Origin: Podocnemis expansa
Taxonomy: Eukaryota; Chordata; Testudines; Podocnemididae
Direction: 5' to 3'
DNA length: 64,000 bases
Assembly: GCA_007922195.1 (NCBI GenBank)
Contig: ML682220.1
Location: 62,001-126,000, forward strand
Positions 11,687-22,295 of the stretch are shown in pieces; positions within the stretch are counted from its first letter, which is position 1; each line of letters starts with the position of its first letter. The notes beneath the pieces were generated by a model. That model worked only from the letters and a program-made list of their open reading frames with translations, made no database searches and was not told the origin of the DNA. A program made the position numbers and the translations under genes.

Positions 11687-12027
11687 GAGTATGTCCACAC
11701 AGGCTTCTTATTTCGAAACAACAGAGGTTGTTTCAAAATAAGAAGCGGCATGTCCACATGGCACACCATTATTTTGAAACCGTTAAACCTCGCATCTAAT
11801 CGAAATAGCTGTTGTTTCAAAACGGTTGTTTCGAAACAACATGTCTGAACAGCCTTATTTCGAAATAACCATTTCGAAACAACAGCTATTTTGAAAGCAG
11901 GCTTTCCCTTAATTCGAATGAACAAATTGTTAATTTGAATTAACTTATTTCAAAATAATCCTTATTTTGAAATAACTCATTTTGAAATGGGTTATTTCGA
12001 AATAATGATGTGTGTGTGGACATAGCC
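11687..12027. mobile_element. Harbinger-type MITE 1
   Basis: The ends are inverted repeats, GAGTATGTCCACAC and GTGTGGACATAGCC, flanked by the 3-bp duplication TAT (11684-11686 and 12028-12030). The interior is packed with TTTCGAAACAAC-type palindromic words and their CpG-decayed forms. It closely matches the left end of the 3.5-kb Harbinger element at 45067 (shared 'aaacctc', 'cgaaatagc', 'gttgtttc'), so it is an internal-deletion derivative. Confidence 0.85.
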
Positions 12028-12303
12028 TATATGATTCCAAAAATGTTCAGCTCTTGTTGGCAAACTGGAAAAGTCTCTTTTGGGTGGACAGCATAGAGTG
12101 AGTGTCTATTTTGTACCCATTAGTCCAGCAGCTGGGGCATTTGCCAGCACTGGAGGAGACACAGACTTCAACACCCAACTTGAGCACTCAGACTGCCACT
12201 CTCCCAGCTAAGCATCTAACCACCTGTCTACAGGCTAGTCCAAACTCATTCTCTCTCCTGTTGAAGCTACTCCATTTAATAAATACTTGAATACTCATTG
12301 GGC

Positions 12304-12420
12304 CAGAGACAGAGAGGATGGCTATAGCCTGGTGATTAAACCACTCACTTACGAGTAGGACAGGTGGATTCAAATCTCTCCTCTGAAATCAGACAAAGAG
12401 GAGATGTGAACAGACAGTGG
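12304..12420 (+). repeat. tRNA-derived SINE fragment
   Basis: 'ggctatagcctggtgattaa' resembles a pol III A box, and 'tggattcaaatc' downstream resembles a B box. A similar tRNA-like arrangement appears in reverse complement at about 12160-12240. It is decayed and not a functional tRNA. Confidence 0.45.
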
Positions 12421-12519
12421 CTCTCCCTGCTTCATAGGGATGATGGAGTGGATGGGGCAGAAGCAGACAGGTATGCTAGGAAGCAGGATTCCAAGACCCA
12501 TTGCCTCTCTGATTTAAGC

Positions 12520-12906
12520 TAGGCATGTAAAACCCTAAATGTTTAAAAAGAAATTAGCTGTTTATACATTTTAAACAGCTGATTACTTTTAAATTGGGGG
12601 ATGGGGGTGGGAAAGGAAGTCAGCAATGCAGCTGGGCTTGGCTCCATGTGAGCAAGAGCAGCTAGACAGCTCTTGCTTGCGGGAACTGCAGAGCCCAGCA
12701 CAGGGGGTGAGCCATAGCTAGGTTCAGATCAGTTCCGCTCCCTGTGAGAGAGAGCTGCCCAGCTATAGCTCTGTGGAAAGGGGGAGCCTCAGCTAAGCAG
12801 CTTTCTTGGCAGCGAGGAACTGAGCCCAGCACAGCTCACTCTCTATGTGTTTACCCATTTTAAATGTTTAGGCAGATTATTAACTAAACAAATTTTATAA
12901 TCCCTA
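12520..12906. mobile_element. hAT-like MITE
   Basis: It is flanked by an 8-bp duplication, ATTTAAGC (12512-12519) and ATTTAAAC (12907-12914), 7 of 8 matching. The ends are weakly inverted (TAGGCATGTAAAAC and TTTTATAATCCCTA). The interior is a GC-richer core around 12600-12840. No coding capacity. Confidence 0.65.
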
Positions 12907-14124
12907 ATTTAAACACTAATCTAATCCATGTGCCTGCTCTGGGACCTACTACAGTCTTGAAACGACTCCACAGGCTGCAGCTGATTAACTGCATTTTGGC
13001 CATTCCAGACGTAAGCCCCCACAGTACCCCTTGCACTTGTTTATATTAATTAAGACGAGATTATGTCAAACGTAATGAGGGTTTTCTACAGTGACTGCGT
13101 TGAGCAACAGATTCAATGCTTTTCTCCCTCCACCACCGCAAGGTCATTGCTTAGTGTGGGAAGGAAGAGGACTCAAGAAAACATTTGGATCTTAGTAAAG
13201 AGAAGCAGCAAGTGGTCAGAAGCTATTCTGCCTCCTCTCATTACCAGCAGGATGTGAGGGACAGAAACCTCTTCCAAGGGCCAGTCCCAGGAAGAGAGCT
13301 TGTTCTTTGAGGAACCCAGCAGCAGAAGGTAGCCTGAAATCTGAGAGGCTCATAGGGACAGGTTGCTTTTTCCTGGAGCAACAGTGGGCTATTACATGCT
13401 CACATGTACCCTGTGGGGAGGAGCAAAGAATCAAGTGAAGGGGCTCTGCACCCACACTGCTGAGAAGACAGAGTTTCCAGAATGAGAATCACTCCGAAGT
13501 ATCTCTAAAGGGGCAGGTATCTAAGCATACATAAAAACAGAGAGGAGCGGCAATGCAGTCTCATTGGATATGTCTATACTATGGGTTTAAGTCAACTTAA
13601 ACAAAGTCCTGGCTACAATGTGAAGGTATTAAGTCGACTTACGCATTTGCTTAAGTCGACTTAGTAACTCCTGCTTTTAAAGTCAACTTAGCAGTTAAGT
13701 CCACTTTACTAAGTGGACTTAAGCCCGTGTAACCCCAGGAGTTGGCTTAAGTCAACTTAGTTGGCCTCCTAGCTATCAGAAATATGGGGAAGGGGGGCTG
13801 GAGAGAAGGCACAACACAGCTGGAGCATTCCCAGCTGTGTGCAACATAACCAACCCCCCCCCTTTGCCTCAGCCCCACAGCCCTAAATCCTAGCACTACA
13901 GCCCACGTTGCCTTCCCCCGACCTGATTCGGCATTTCTCCCCTTCTCAGCCCAATCCCTGCATCTCCCCACTTCTCAGGCTAACCTCACGTGTCAGCCCT
14001 TCTCCAGGCCGACCCTGCGTGTTTCTCACTTTGGCCTTCTGCAGCCTGACTTTGTGTGTCTCGCCTTCTCAGCCCAACCCCCCTGATATTGTTGTAAAAA
14101 AAAAAAAACAAAAAAAACCAAGGA

Positions 14125-14466
14125 GTCCTGTGGCACTTTTTATGTATTGCACGAGCTTTCGTGGGAGAAAATCCCACTTTGCCAGAAAATTTGAAGATGG
14201 GGAACTTACAGAATGGGAGAAAAATAAATGCAGGAGAGTGTAAGATGTAGGATCAGGTCACACTGTAACAGCAAATCAAAGCAGTTATTAAGATTCAGAC
14301 ACTGGGAAATAGTACATAGAAAGCAAGCAAGTTGCTATTTCTTTTAGAGTGGATTGTGTGAAAGCAGAAATAAATCATGGCCATAGATTTTTTTCCCATT
14401 ACAACAGGTGATTTGACTTCACCTTCCTATATGTACTGTTTCCCAGTGTTTGAATCTTAACAACTG
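14125..14466. mobile_element. Penelope-like terminal remnant, inverted halves
   Basis: Positions 14125-14290 are the reverse complement of the Penelope-like 3' terminal sequence ('aaggagtcctgtggcac', 'gtgggagaaaatcccac', 'cagaatggga'). Positions 14385-14466 are the same family in plus orientation ('acaacaggtgatttgac', 'ctgtttcccagtgtttgaat'). An A-rich tract precedes it at 14096-14118. Both halves are 5'-truncated and joined head to head. Confidence 0.7.
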
Positions 14467-15834
14467 CTGGGCCCTGCCCCTGCACTGGCAGCAGGGGTGT
14501 CACTGTGCTGGGATCAGCAGGGCATGGGCCCTGGATTTCTGGCCTACAGTACAGCTCGAAGGGACCCAGTCTGGCTCTGGGCCACTTCTGGCAAGTGGCA
14601 GAGACTCAAAGACAGCAGCAGCAGGGGCCTAATCCAGCTTCAAGCCTCCTGCAAGAGGCTTGGAGCCTGTCAAAAGTTGTTTCCCCACCCTGGCACACTG
14701 AGTGCAGAAGGTGAGGGCCTGTGACAGGCCTTAAAACCCACTGGCTTTAAAGCCTGGTCTTAAAACTCTCCAAGGATGCCAATTCCTGGCCTTGGAGTAG
14801 TATTGCTGTCACCACCCAAATGGAAAAACCTCTTGAAAACCAAAGAAGGTGCACTTGGGAATTCCTTCCTGGGAGGTACCCTCTATCACTTTTATTTCTC
14901 CCTCAGGAGAGTGACTGAACCCCAGCTGGGATATCTGCTGAAACTGGGACAGAATCCCCTTCAGTAGCTGGCTGTGCAGTCTGAGGCATATACACACAAA
15001 ACTTCTTGCCTTTCAGGACACAGAACCAGAGCTTATTTTAAAAAGAATAAAATCTTTAATTAAAAAGAACAGATAAGAAATACAAAGAGTTGGTTCTCCG
15101 GGATTTAACTAAGGTAGTTACAGGGCAGTGCGAGGGGGTACATGTGCTTAGCACAGAGAAATCCAAAACAAACCAAAACCAAAGAAATACCCTAACCGCT
15201 AGAGGTGGGGCGAAATGGGGGTAGAGCCAGAGAATCTGGGTTAGGAGGGGGGAGGCTAGGGTCCCTGGGGACAGGCAGCCCTGGGGGAGGCATAGCTGAG
15301 CCCCCCTGCTCCTCTCCACTGTGGGGACTGACTCCGGGCCCCAGGCTGGCCCCCCCAAGCCACGCTGTGCAGAGCCACGCAACTCTGCCCCCCCCACAGA
15401 ACTTCACTGTGCTGGCCCCCAGCCCCCACTGAGCCGCTCTGCCACCCCCCATCCTCCTGGGTGCTGAGCCATGTGGCTCCAGCCCTCAAGCCACACCAGC
15501 TCCCAAGACGCTTTGGGCCCCCACACTGAGCCATGCCGCGCCAGCTGCCAAGCTGCTCTGGCACCCTGTGCTGAGCTGCACCACGCTGGCTCCTGAGCAA
15601 TGCTGAGCTGCTCAGAACCCCTTGAGCTGCTCTGAGCCACCCCCCAAGCTGAGCGGCACCACACTATGTACCGAGCAGAGCCGTGCAGCCATGCCACCCC
15701 AATTTTTGTGGCCCCAACAGGCCACACTTGGGAGTGGGGCCAGTAGGGAAGTCTGAGCAGCACTGAGTGCCACTCAGGATCAGCCCACATGCCAAATTTG
15801 GCATGTGTGCCAGGGGGTGCCAACCCATGCTCTA
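14467..15834. other. Insert within MITE 2; no gene recognised
   Basis: 14467-15180 in minus orientation reads like a decayed LTR or retroposon piece, and its AT-rich 15035-15085 segment resembles 36475-36500. 15190-15830 is GC-rich (about two thirds G+C by eye) with low-complexity 'gctgagc/cactgagcc' runs. Open frames there (15056-15823) reflect composition, not coding. The right edge carries 'ggtgccaaccc', suggesting an old hAT end. Confidence 0.4.
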
Positions 15835-16143
15835 AGTCAACTTAATAAGGTCTACTTTAAGCTGGTTTAAAGTAGTCCTTATTGAGATGGCTTAACTGAG
15901 CCCTGTAGTGTAGACATAGCCATTGGCACAGCAGGGAAAGCAGTCTTTGCAGCAGCTGGATGCCCCCAATAAGCCAGTGGACTGCAGATCAGAGCCATTT
16001 CCAGTACTGGTGTTCTGCAACCATCCTCAAATAACAGAATAAACTAGAAGAACCTCAACTACTACCCTTCAGGACCTCTAACCCTTTCCAAGACTTTTCC
16101 CTCGTCGCCAAGTTAGCAATTCTCATGATTGTAACAGACACAG

Positions 16144-16538
16144 ACCTTGTCTACACAAGTGCTGACATGTAGCACAGGTGTAGCTACATGCCACAGTGAA
16201 AAGCATTCACACTGCACCATGTAGCTATGCCTAACAATGAAAGACTATTGCAGAGGGGAAAAGCTCAGGCAATAGGAAGCTGTCTCAGACTTTCCTCACT
16301 GCCTTCTGCTTGCCAGAGCGTTTCCTCATAAGGGGGATGCTATGTGCTAAAAATAGATTTATAGCCAGAAGGCACCACCTGGGCAGGGAGCAAACCATTT
16401 AGGGTACATACCCCTCGACTCTGGTATATATTTATTTGCCTCAGCATAGCCTCTCTCTCTCTCTAGCGCCATTTATACCTGTGCTGAAGGCATGCAACAT
16501 ATGTGCTCTGCACCCCGTCAGTGTAGGCTTAGCCTAAG
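16144..16538. mobile_element. Possible further Harbinger-type MITE
   Basis: 'cttgtctacaca' at the left and 'agtgtaggcttagcct' at the right resemble the family ends, but I see no clean 3-bp duplication. The interior contains a short (CT)n at 16448-16465. Confidence 0.35.
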
Positions 16539-16679
16539 GTTTTGTAACAAAAGCAGGCACAGTCTTTTCTCCCAGCCATAGTCACTGAGCAGTTGCATCT
16601 GAGTGCTTCCTAGAAGCCATACAGGACCTAACCCCTTTAGTACTTGCCTCTGAGATGGAGTGAAGTGGTCACTCTATAG

Positions 16680-16875
16680 CAGGGGTCTCAAACACACAGA
16701 CTGTGGGCCACATGCAGCCCCTAAAGCTATTTCTTGCAGCCTGCAACACTATCGTTACCGATATTTGCAATATTGTTGTATGAAAAGTTTTCAGTGGTGC
16801 AGCCCTCAGGCTAACATACTAGACCTCATGCAGCCCTCATGTGGCTCTTATGGTGATTTGAGTTTGAGACCCCTG
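16680..16875. mobile_element. hAT-like MITE, 196 bp
   Basis: Perfect 14-bp terminal inverted repeats, CAGGGGTCTCAAAC and GTTTGAGACCCCTG, with the 8-bp flanks CTCTATAG (16672-16679) and CTCTATGG (16876-16883). A second, more decayed copy lies at 23207. Confidence 0.9.
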
Positions 16876-17325
16876 CTCTATGGCATATCTATAGTCTGGC
16901 AGACAATAATATCACTCCATTGGCCCCAGGAACTGAGGCTGATTACTGTCCACCCCGATCCATGGAGCTGGCTAAATATTGCAAACAGAAATTTGTGTGA
17001 AAAAACGTGTTCACTGATATCTGCGGGCTCATGTTATTCATTGTTTGCAAGTATTCTGACAATTTCCAGATGAGTCAGAAAACTGTAGAACAAACAAGGA
17101 GTCCACTGGCACTTTTAAAGATTAACAAATTTGTTTATCACACGAGCTGTCATGGGAGAAAATCCCACTTCAGACAGTTTGAAGATGGAGGAACTTACAG
17201 AATGGGAGGAAAATATATGCAGGGAAGTACAAGTCATAGGATCAGGTCAGCCTGTTATAGCAAATCAATGCAGTAGGTTAGATTCAAGCACTGGAGAACA
17301 GCATACAGAGGAAGATGAGGTCAAA

Positions 17326-18594
17326 TCACTTGTAATGAGAAAAAAAGCCAAAGTCCTTATTTAGCCCTAAAGAAACATTGTCAAATTTGCATATGAATTC
17401 CAATTCTGCAGTTTCTCTTTGAAGCCTTAAGCTGTTATTCATTTGTATGAGCACACCTATTAGCAAATCATCAATGATGGGATGTTGCTCGGTGGCAAAA
17501 ATATTCGGGGCACAGGTCCAAGCCCCACCCCTTCCAGGACCCACCCACCACTGGCCCAACTTTATCTGGGGCCTGCCACCCAACCCACCCGATCGCCAGC
17601 CACGATGCCACCCCATCCCAGGGCCTGCTGCCTCCTCCTCCCCCAGCCAATCCCTGTCTGCACCAACAGCCCAGCCTGACCTGTGGCCTCCCGCCTGCAG
17701 TTAATCATTGGCCCCACTGCCTGCCTGACCTGACCAGGGGGCCTGTCCCCGTGGCCAATCGTTGGTCATGTCACTGGCCAGGCCCAATCCAAGGCCTCCC
17801 CTCCTAGCCATGCTTGACCTTGGCCCAACCCAACGTCTGTCCCCCCCCACCAGCAGATCCCCAGCTTCACTGCCAGCCCAACCCACCTCCCGCCACAGGC
17901 CTGACCTGAAGCCTACCATGTCCCCCCTCGCCTAGCCACTCCTGGCCTGACTGCTGGGACCCAGGGCCTGCCATTCCCCCTGCCAATCTCCAGCTTCACT
18001 GTCTGCCCGACTTGGAGCCTGCCGTATCCCTCCCGCCCCTGCCCCAGTTGATCCAGGCCTCACCGCTGGCCCGACCTGGGGCCTGCTGCCCCTTTCATCT
18101 CTGGCCTCTCCACTGGCAGGACCCAGGGCCTGCCAAAGCACATCCACCCTCCAGCCAATCCTCAGCCTCACCACTGGGCTGAGCAAGAGCAGCTTAGCTT
18201 CACCCTCCAAGGCGGACATGCCTCTGCACATGTACTGCTGGAGAAATTTCTTTCGGGGCCCTGCAGGGGAGATTTCGGGCACAGGTTCTTCTGCCTGGTA
18301 CCAATGACACCCCTGCATCAATGGAGTGATCAGGAAGAATGAAGTGCTAACTATTGGTCTTTGAATGTTGTGATTTCTGGTGCCTGATTTGTGTCCATTT
18401 ACTCTTTTGCAAGGAGACTGTCCTGTTTGTCTAATATGTAACACGGGGGGAGGGGTGCATTTCTGGCACATGGTAGCATAATCACATTGGTGGATGAGCA
18501 GGTGAATGACCTCTGATGGAATAGCTGGCTTTATAAGGTCCAATGATGGTGTCTTTTGTGCAGATATGTGGGCAAAGTTGGCAACGTGGTTCAT
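17326..18594 (-). pseudogene. GIY-YIG endonuclease remnant, split by a hAT insertion
   Basis: The minus strand from 18594 to about 18316 encodes 'NHVANFAHISAQKT', then a degraded nuclease core 'HIRQTGQSPCKRVNGHKSGTRNHN', where the usual YIGQTG is HIRQTG. It resumes beyond the hAT element at 17476-17326 with 'IDDLLIGVLIQMNNSLRLQRETAELEFICKFD'. The key Tyr is changed, the frame is broken and the RT is missing. Confidence 0.75.
17477..18315. mobile_element. hAT-like insertion, 839 bp, GC-rich
   Basis: A perfect 8-bp duplication CATCAATG lies at 17469-17476 and 18316-18323, and Penelope-like coding sequence continues on both sides. The right end, read inward, is CAGGGGTGTCATTGG; the left end GGGATGTTGCTCGG is a poor match. 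The interior is rich in 'gcctgctgcc' and 'ccagcc' words and is non-coding. Confidence 0.75.
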
Positions 18595-18650
18595 TGCATG
18601 TCAATTCGCATGAGCTGCCAATAGTTGTGCTCAGAAAAATGAACAACAAA

Positions 18651-18845
18651 TCATAGAATCATAGAACACAACAGGGTCCATGACAGGTTATCGAGTCCAG
18701 TTCTCTGCACTCATGGCGTGACCAAGTACCCCTATTAAACTATCCCTGACAGGTGTTTGTCCTACCTGCTCTTAAAAACCTCCAGTGTAGGAGATTCCAC
18801 AAAATAAAGGCTTCCAAGAAAAACTGCAGCATTGGAATTCATATT
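18651..18845 (-). mobile_element. CR1 3' fragment
   Basis: 'atcatagaatcatagaac', then 'tgacaggtgtttgtcc', 'tacctgctcttaaaaacc' and 'ggagattccacaa' are the reverse complement of a CR1 3' region. It is inserted in the plus-strand half of the Penelope-like unit. Confidence 0.7.
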
Positions 18846-19499
18846 CTAATTTGACCGTGTTGTTTCAGGGATAAGTAAGGACTGTTGTTTTCTTCCATTA
18901 CAAAAGGTGATTTCATCTCATCATCCTCTATATGCTGTTTCCCAGCGTTTGAATCTAACCTACTGCACTGAATTGCTGTAACAGTCTGATTAAATTGTAT
19001 AAATTATATTTCCCCACATATATTTTCCTCCCATTCTGTAATTTCCCCATCTTCAAAGTGTTTGACGAAGTAGGATTTTCTCCCACAAAAGTTCATGAAA
19101 TAAATAAATATGTTAGTCTTTAAAAGTGCCACAGGACTCCTTGTTTGTTTTGCTAAACTAGACTGACACGGCTACTCCTTCAGAATTAGAAAACTGTAGA
19201 AGTCACAGATGCATCATGAATTTGTATGGGTGTGAACGTTTATTTGCAAAATTATATTGTTAATTACTTATCATTCTTTATTGTTAATTACTTATTGTGC
19301 CAAATAAGAGTTTCACTCCTCCATTTAGGGAGCAGAAGAATATCATGTGACTTAGCTGGCAAACATAGTATAAATAAGGAACAGAAAATAAACTACTAAT
19401 CATCAAAAGCTTATAGGATCCTTGTAGCAAAGTGGCTGCTTACAGCCCCTGGGCAACTCCTTGTGGACTCAGATCATTCTGCACTGCTTTTCCTCTGTT

Positions 19500-20700
19500 A
19501 ACCCTTCTTTGTGATCCTTTAAGAACTCACAGTTCAGAACTGGGTCAAAGAATCTCCCAAGCCAGTGGTTCCCAACCTTTTTAAGGCTGGCAACCCTTTT
19601 AAAAATAAATCTTCATGGCACTCCCCAAGTGTCTATGTGAGGAAGTGATGCCACCGTGCAGCAGCGGTGGTGCCGTGGGCAGAATCTGGCCCACGCAGCT
19701 CCAGGGGTGCCGCTGAGACAGCCAGCAAGTGGTGCCACCACCGCGATGGCCTGTGCCACCAGGGAGCTGAGCCACAGTGGCCATGGCCCTCTCCCCCTGT
19801 CCAGAAGACACTGTGGTCCCATCCCCGTGCTGGGGAGTGGGGCCCCCTGCAGCTATGGCCCCCTGTCCCTGCCTGGAAGCCACTGTGGCTCCATCCCTGT
19901 GGCTCTGCCTGCCCCCCAATTCTTCCCCAACTGCTAGTCCACTCGTCCGCCCCCCCACTGGTTCCCGATCCCCACCCCCTACCCCGGGCCCTTTTTCTCT
20001 ACCCTTACCTGGCCACTGGAGATCCTGGCACCTGGCCGCCCAACAGGTTACTCTCCCTGAGCATGCATCTGAGCATGCTCAGGGTGGGAGTTTTAAAACT
20101 CCCAGCCTGGGGAAGGCTCCCTGCTGGCCCAAAGACTGGTCTCTGTGGTAACCTGAGACCCCGGAATCGTCCAGTGCCAGCTCCCAGCCTGTCCATGTAC
20201 CCCCTGCAGTGACTCCGCAGCCACCCCAGGGTCTGTGGACCCCAGGTTGGGAACCATTGCCCCAAGCCATTCCATTTATCTAGTTCTCAGACAGATACTT
20301 GCCCAGTAGCCTTCAGGTAGTTCAAAGCATCTCTCCTGATTCACACACAAACTCATAGTTTTCATCCCAGCCTAGCTGGCCTTTACAGTTTTCCCCAGTC
20401 TCCCTGCCTGGAGACCTTCCTCCTGCTTCAGCTTCCTTTTTCCCCTTCTGACTCAGGGTTCTCATAGCATCCATAAACCTGGCTACAATTCCCTGGACTT
20501 CCCTTTTGCATTGTAGCTTCCTCTCTTTATTCTGTGAGCACCTGATCCAGTCCAGGTGTGGTTCATCTCCCATCAGGGCTGGCTTTGCCCCAGACTCTTT
20601 GGCCCATGGGGCCAACCACCCTGGTACAATGACAGCAGCTTTCAGTGAACGTTTATAAGATTTTCCAGAAGCCAGGCATATTTGCTGTTTCAAACACTAA
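19500..20700 (-). repeat. Dispersed repeat, copy 2, with minus-strand frame
   Basis: Matches 6560-6960 on either side of the hAT element at 19563-20259. The minus strand is open from 20693 to 20322 (123 codons) and contains 'KERKLQCKREVQGIVARF' and 'QKGKKEAEAGGRSPGRE'. Copy 1 has 'TKLQYKGG' and 'EGEKEAEAGGSSQGRE' at the equivalent place, so the frame was probably once coding. I do not recognise the protein. Confidence 0.55.
19563..20259. mobile_element. hAT-like element, 697 bp
   Basis: The ends CAGTGGTTCCCAACC and GGTTGGGAACCATTG are inverted repeats. Flanks TCCCAAGC (19555-19562) and CCCCAAGC (20260-20267) form an 8-bp duplication with one mismatch. The interior is GC-rich, non-coding, and resembles part of 24780-25340 in opposite orientation. 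Confidence 0.85.
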
Positions 20701-21525
20701 AAGGGACTAACTTTATCTGACAATTTATTTGCAATGTATCATTCAACTAGCTGCATAGATCAGCAAACTAGAAAGTGCACCTAAAGTCAAGATTTTTAAC
20801 AGGGAACAGAGAAGGGCATTAGCAAAAGGTAAACATTTTAGGGTCTGATTTTCCAATGACTTCCACATTACCTGCTGCAGTACACAAGCAAAGTGATACT
20901 AAACTCAATTTCCTCTTTGCAACGATGCAGGTGACTAACATGGGTGCAAAGATCTCTGTGATCCCTGCTATGGCCTGTGGGCAATTAGATAGGAGCATGG
21001 GCAGGCAAATAGGGATGAATCTGATTAGATGGTCACTCGTGTGTGGTTTTTATACAGCACAGAGGTTTGGAAATATAGATCTATGTATGCCCGTATTGCA
21101 CTGGAGGATGCCACTGTGCAGTTTGTACAGAGTAGGTTTCCTAATTGCCACTGATGTGAATTGTCACTTGCTATACTTTCCATATGCCTGTTCCCTCAGG
21201 AGAGCTCATCAGTCAAGCCAAATCACACAGTGCTTTTGTAATGTGGATAACTGCCAATCCCAGCAACAACTAGTAAAATGAAAAGTAAACCTGAATGAAC
21301 TCAGGTCTGAAGGTAAAAGAATAGGGTCCTGCTTTTATTTTTATGAAAGTTTTGAACTTGAACAGATTAATATCATCAACCAATTAAGCGACAAAAATCC
21401 TTAATTGTAGGTACAAGTAAGAACAAACAAAGAAACTTCCATTTTTGCCTGTGGCATGGCTTGCTAAGGAGAATGAATACCAGAGGAAGCTAAGTTCCAA
21501 AGGAGCAGCCGTCTTAGCATAGTTC
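20701..21525. other. Intron DNA, no recognised feature
   Basis: A 141-codon plus-strand frame (20856-21281) has no recognisable domain, no splice context and opposite orientation to the gene; it is most likely chance. Confidence 0.5.
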
Positions 21526-21529
21526 AGCA

Positions 21530-21612
21530 AAAGAATCAAGGAGTCCTGTGGCACTTAAAGACTATCAAATTTATTTATCCCATGAGCTTTCGTGGTAGAA
21601 AATCCCACTTCA
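21530..21612 (-). repeat. Penelope-like terminal fragment
   Basis: 'caaggagtcctgtggcac', 'aaagactatcaaatttatt' and 'gagctttcgtggtagaaaat' are the reverse-complement terminal sequence of the family, about 110 bp from the donor site of the next exon. Confidence 0.75.
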
Positions 21613-21722
21613 TCTAGATATACAAGTGAAATCGTACACATAGATGTGTTTCTCAATTTTTGCCCATTTTAAAATAAACTTATGAGGAAAATTTAAATTG
21701 AATAGAACAGTAAAATGCTTAC

Positions 21723-22295
21723 CTGGTTTTGAATCAAATATTTTTTCTGACATTTCTATAAATGTATTCTCAAGTCCTTCAAATGTATCCACATAGAAAT
21801 ATTTGTCTTCTGATCCCGTCATGGCCAAAAGCTCATCACGTTTTGCTCCTTCTATCCCAACAGCATAGATGATTATTCCATTGTCTCTTAATCTCTTGGC
21901 TGTGTCACCAAGCTGTGCTTTATCATGGGAATCACCATCAGTTATCACGATCAGAATTTGTGGAACTCCCTTGTCTTTGCGGCTGCCATGCTTTTGAGCA
22001 AACAAAGCTTCTGAATAGTCAATTGCCTTAGCTGTATAGGTATTGCCTCCTGCAGATGTGTCATTCTGGATAGCCTCAAGAATCTCAGAGTTTGTACTAT
22101 ACTTATTAAGGTAGAAAAATGTTTCTGGTTCATTGGAATATTTTACAGCTCCAAACTGAACTCTATCCGGGCCAACTTCAGATTTTTTCACCAAGGCAAT
22201 CATAAAGTCTTTCATGGTCTGATACTCTGAGGGACTTATACTTCCAGATTCATCTATCAAAAACACAACATCTAATCTATCAATCCTTTTGGACT
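21723..22295 (-). CDS. Collagen VI alpha-like gene, third vWA exon (module 3)
   Basis: A 573-base single-exon vWA module with phase 1 at both ends. The acceptor is CACAG at 22296-22300 after a T-rich tract; the donor is GTAAGC at 21717-21722. The MIDAS DxSxS is 'DESGS' at residues 14-18 of the module, 'SAGGNTYTAKAI' supplies Thr and 'VITDGDSHDK' the Asp, so metal binding looks intact. The sequon Asn-Asp-Thr ('QNDTSAGG') is a likely N-glycosylation site. Unlike modules 1 and 4, it begins 'SKRIDRLDVVF' and ends 'SEKIFDSKP' with no cysteine at either edge. It joins module 2 and module 4 in frame (Glu codons at both junctions). The open frame runs on into the intron at both ends; the splice sites set the true limits. 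Confidence 0.9.

Larger units (their letters stand above)
13566..15921. mobile_element. Harbinger-type MITE 2, expanded by internal insertions
   Basis: The ends GGATATGTCTATAC and GTGTAGACATAGCC are inverted and flanked by ATT (13563-13565 and 15922-15924). The left part (to about 13770) and right part (from about 15835) carry repeats of TTAAGTCAACTTA / TTAAGTCGACTTA. The middle, about 2 kb, is foreign: an inverted Penelope-like remnant (14125-14466), an AT-rich stretch and a GC-rich block. Without the insertions it would be about 300 bp. Confidence 0.78.
17091..19187. mobile_element. Penelope-like insertion with two inverted halves
   Basis: A 14-bp direct repeat, AGAAAACTGTAGAA, lies at 17077-17090 and 19188-19201, so everything between entered as one unit. 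The left half (17091 to about 18600) is minus-strand Penelope-like sequence. The right half (about 18605-19187) is plus-strand, ending 'gtgccacaggactccttg', the counterpart of 'caaggagtccactggcac' at the left end. The halves meet head to head near 18600 and neither has a reverse transcriptase. Two later insertions sit inside: a hAT element (17477-18315) and a CR1 tail (18651-18845). Confidence 0.82.

Noticed and set aside
12304..12420. A functional tRNA gene
   Set aside because: Only A- and B-box-like words remain; no cloverleaf can be formed by eye and the sequence fits a SINE.
15056..15823. Several overlapping 75-139 codon frames on both strands
   Set aside because: GC-rich low-complexity sequence lacks stop codons in all frames; peptides are composition artefacts.
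20856..21281. 141-codon plus-strand open frame inside the collagen-like gene
   Set aside because: No domain, no splice or promoter context, antisense to the gene, and length compatible with chance.
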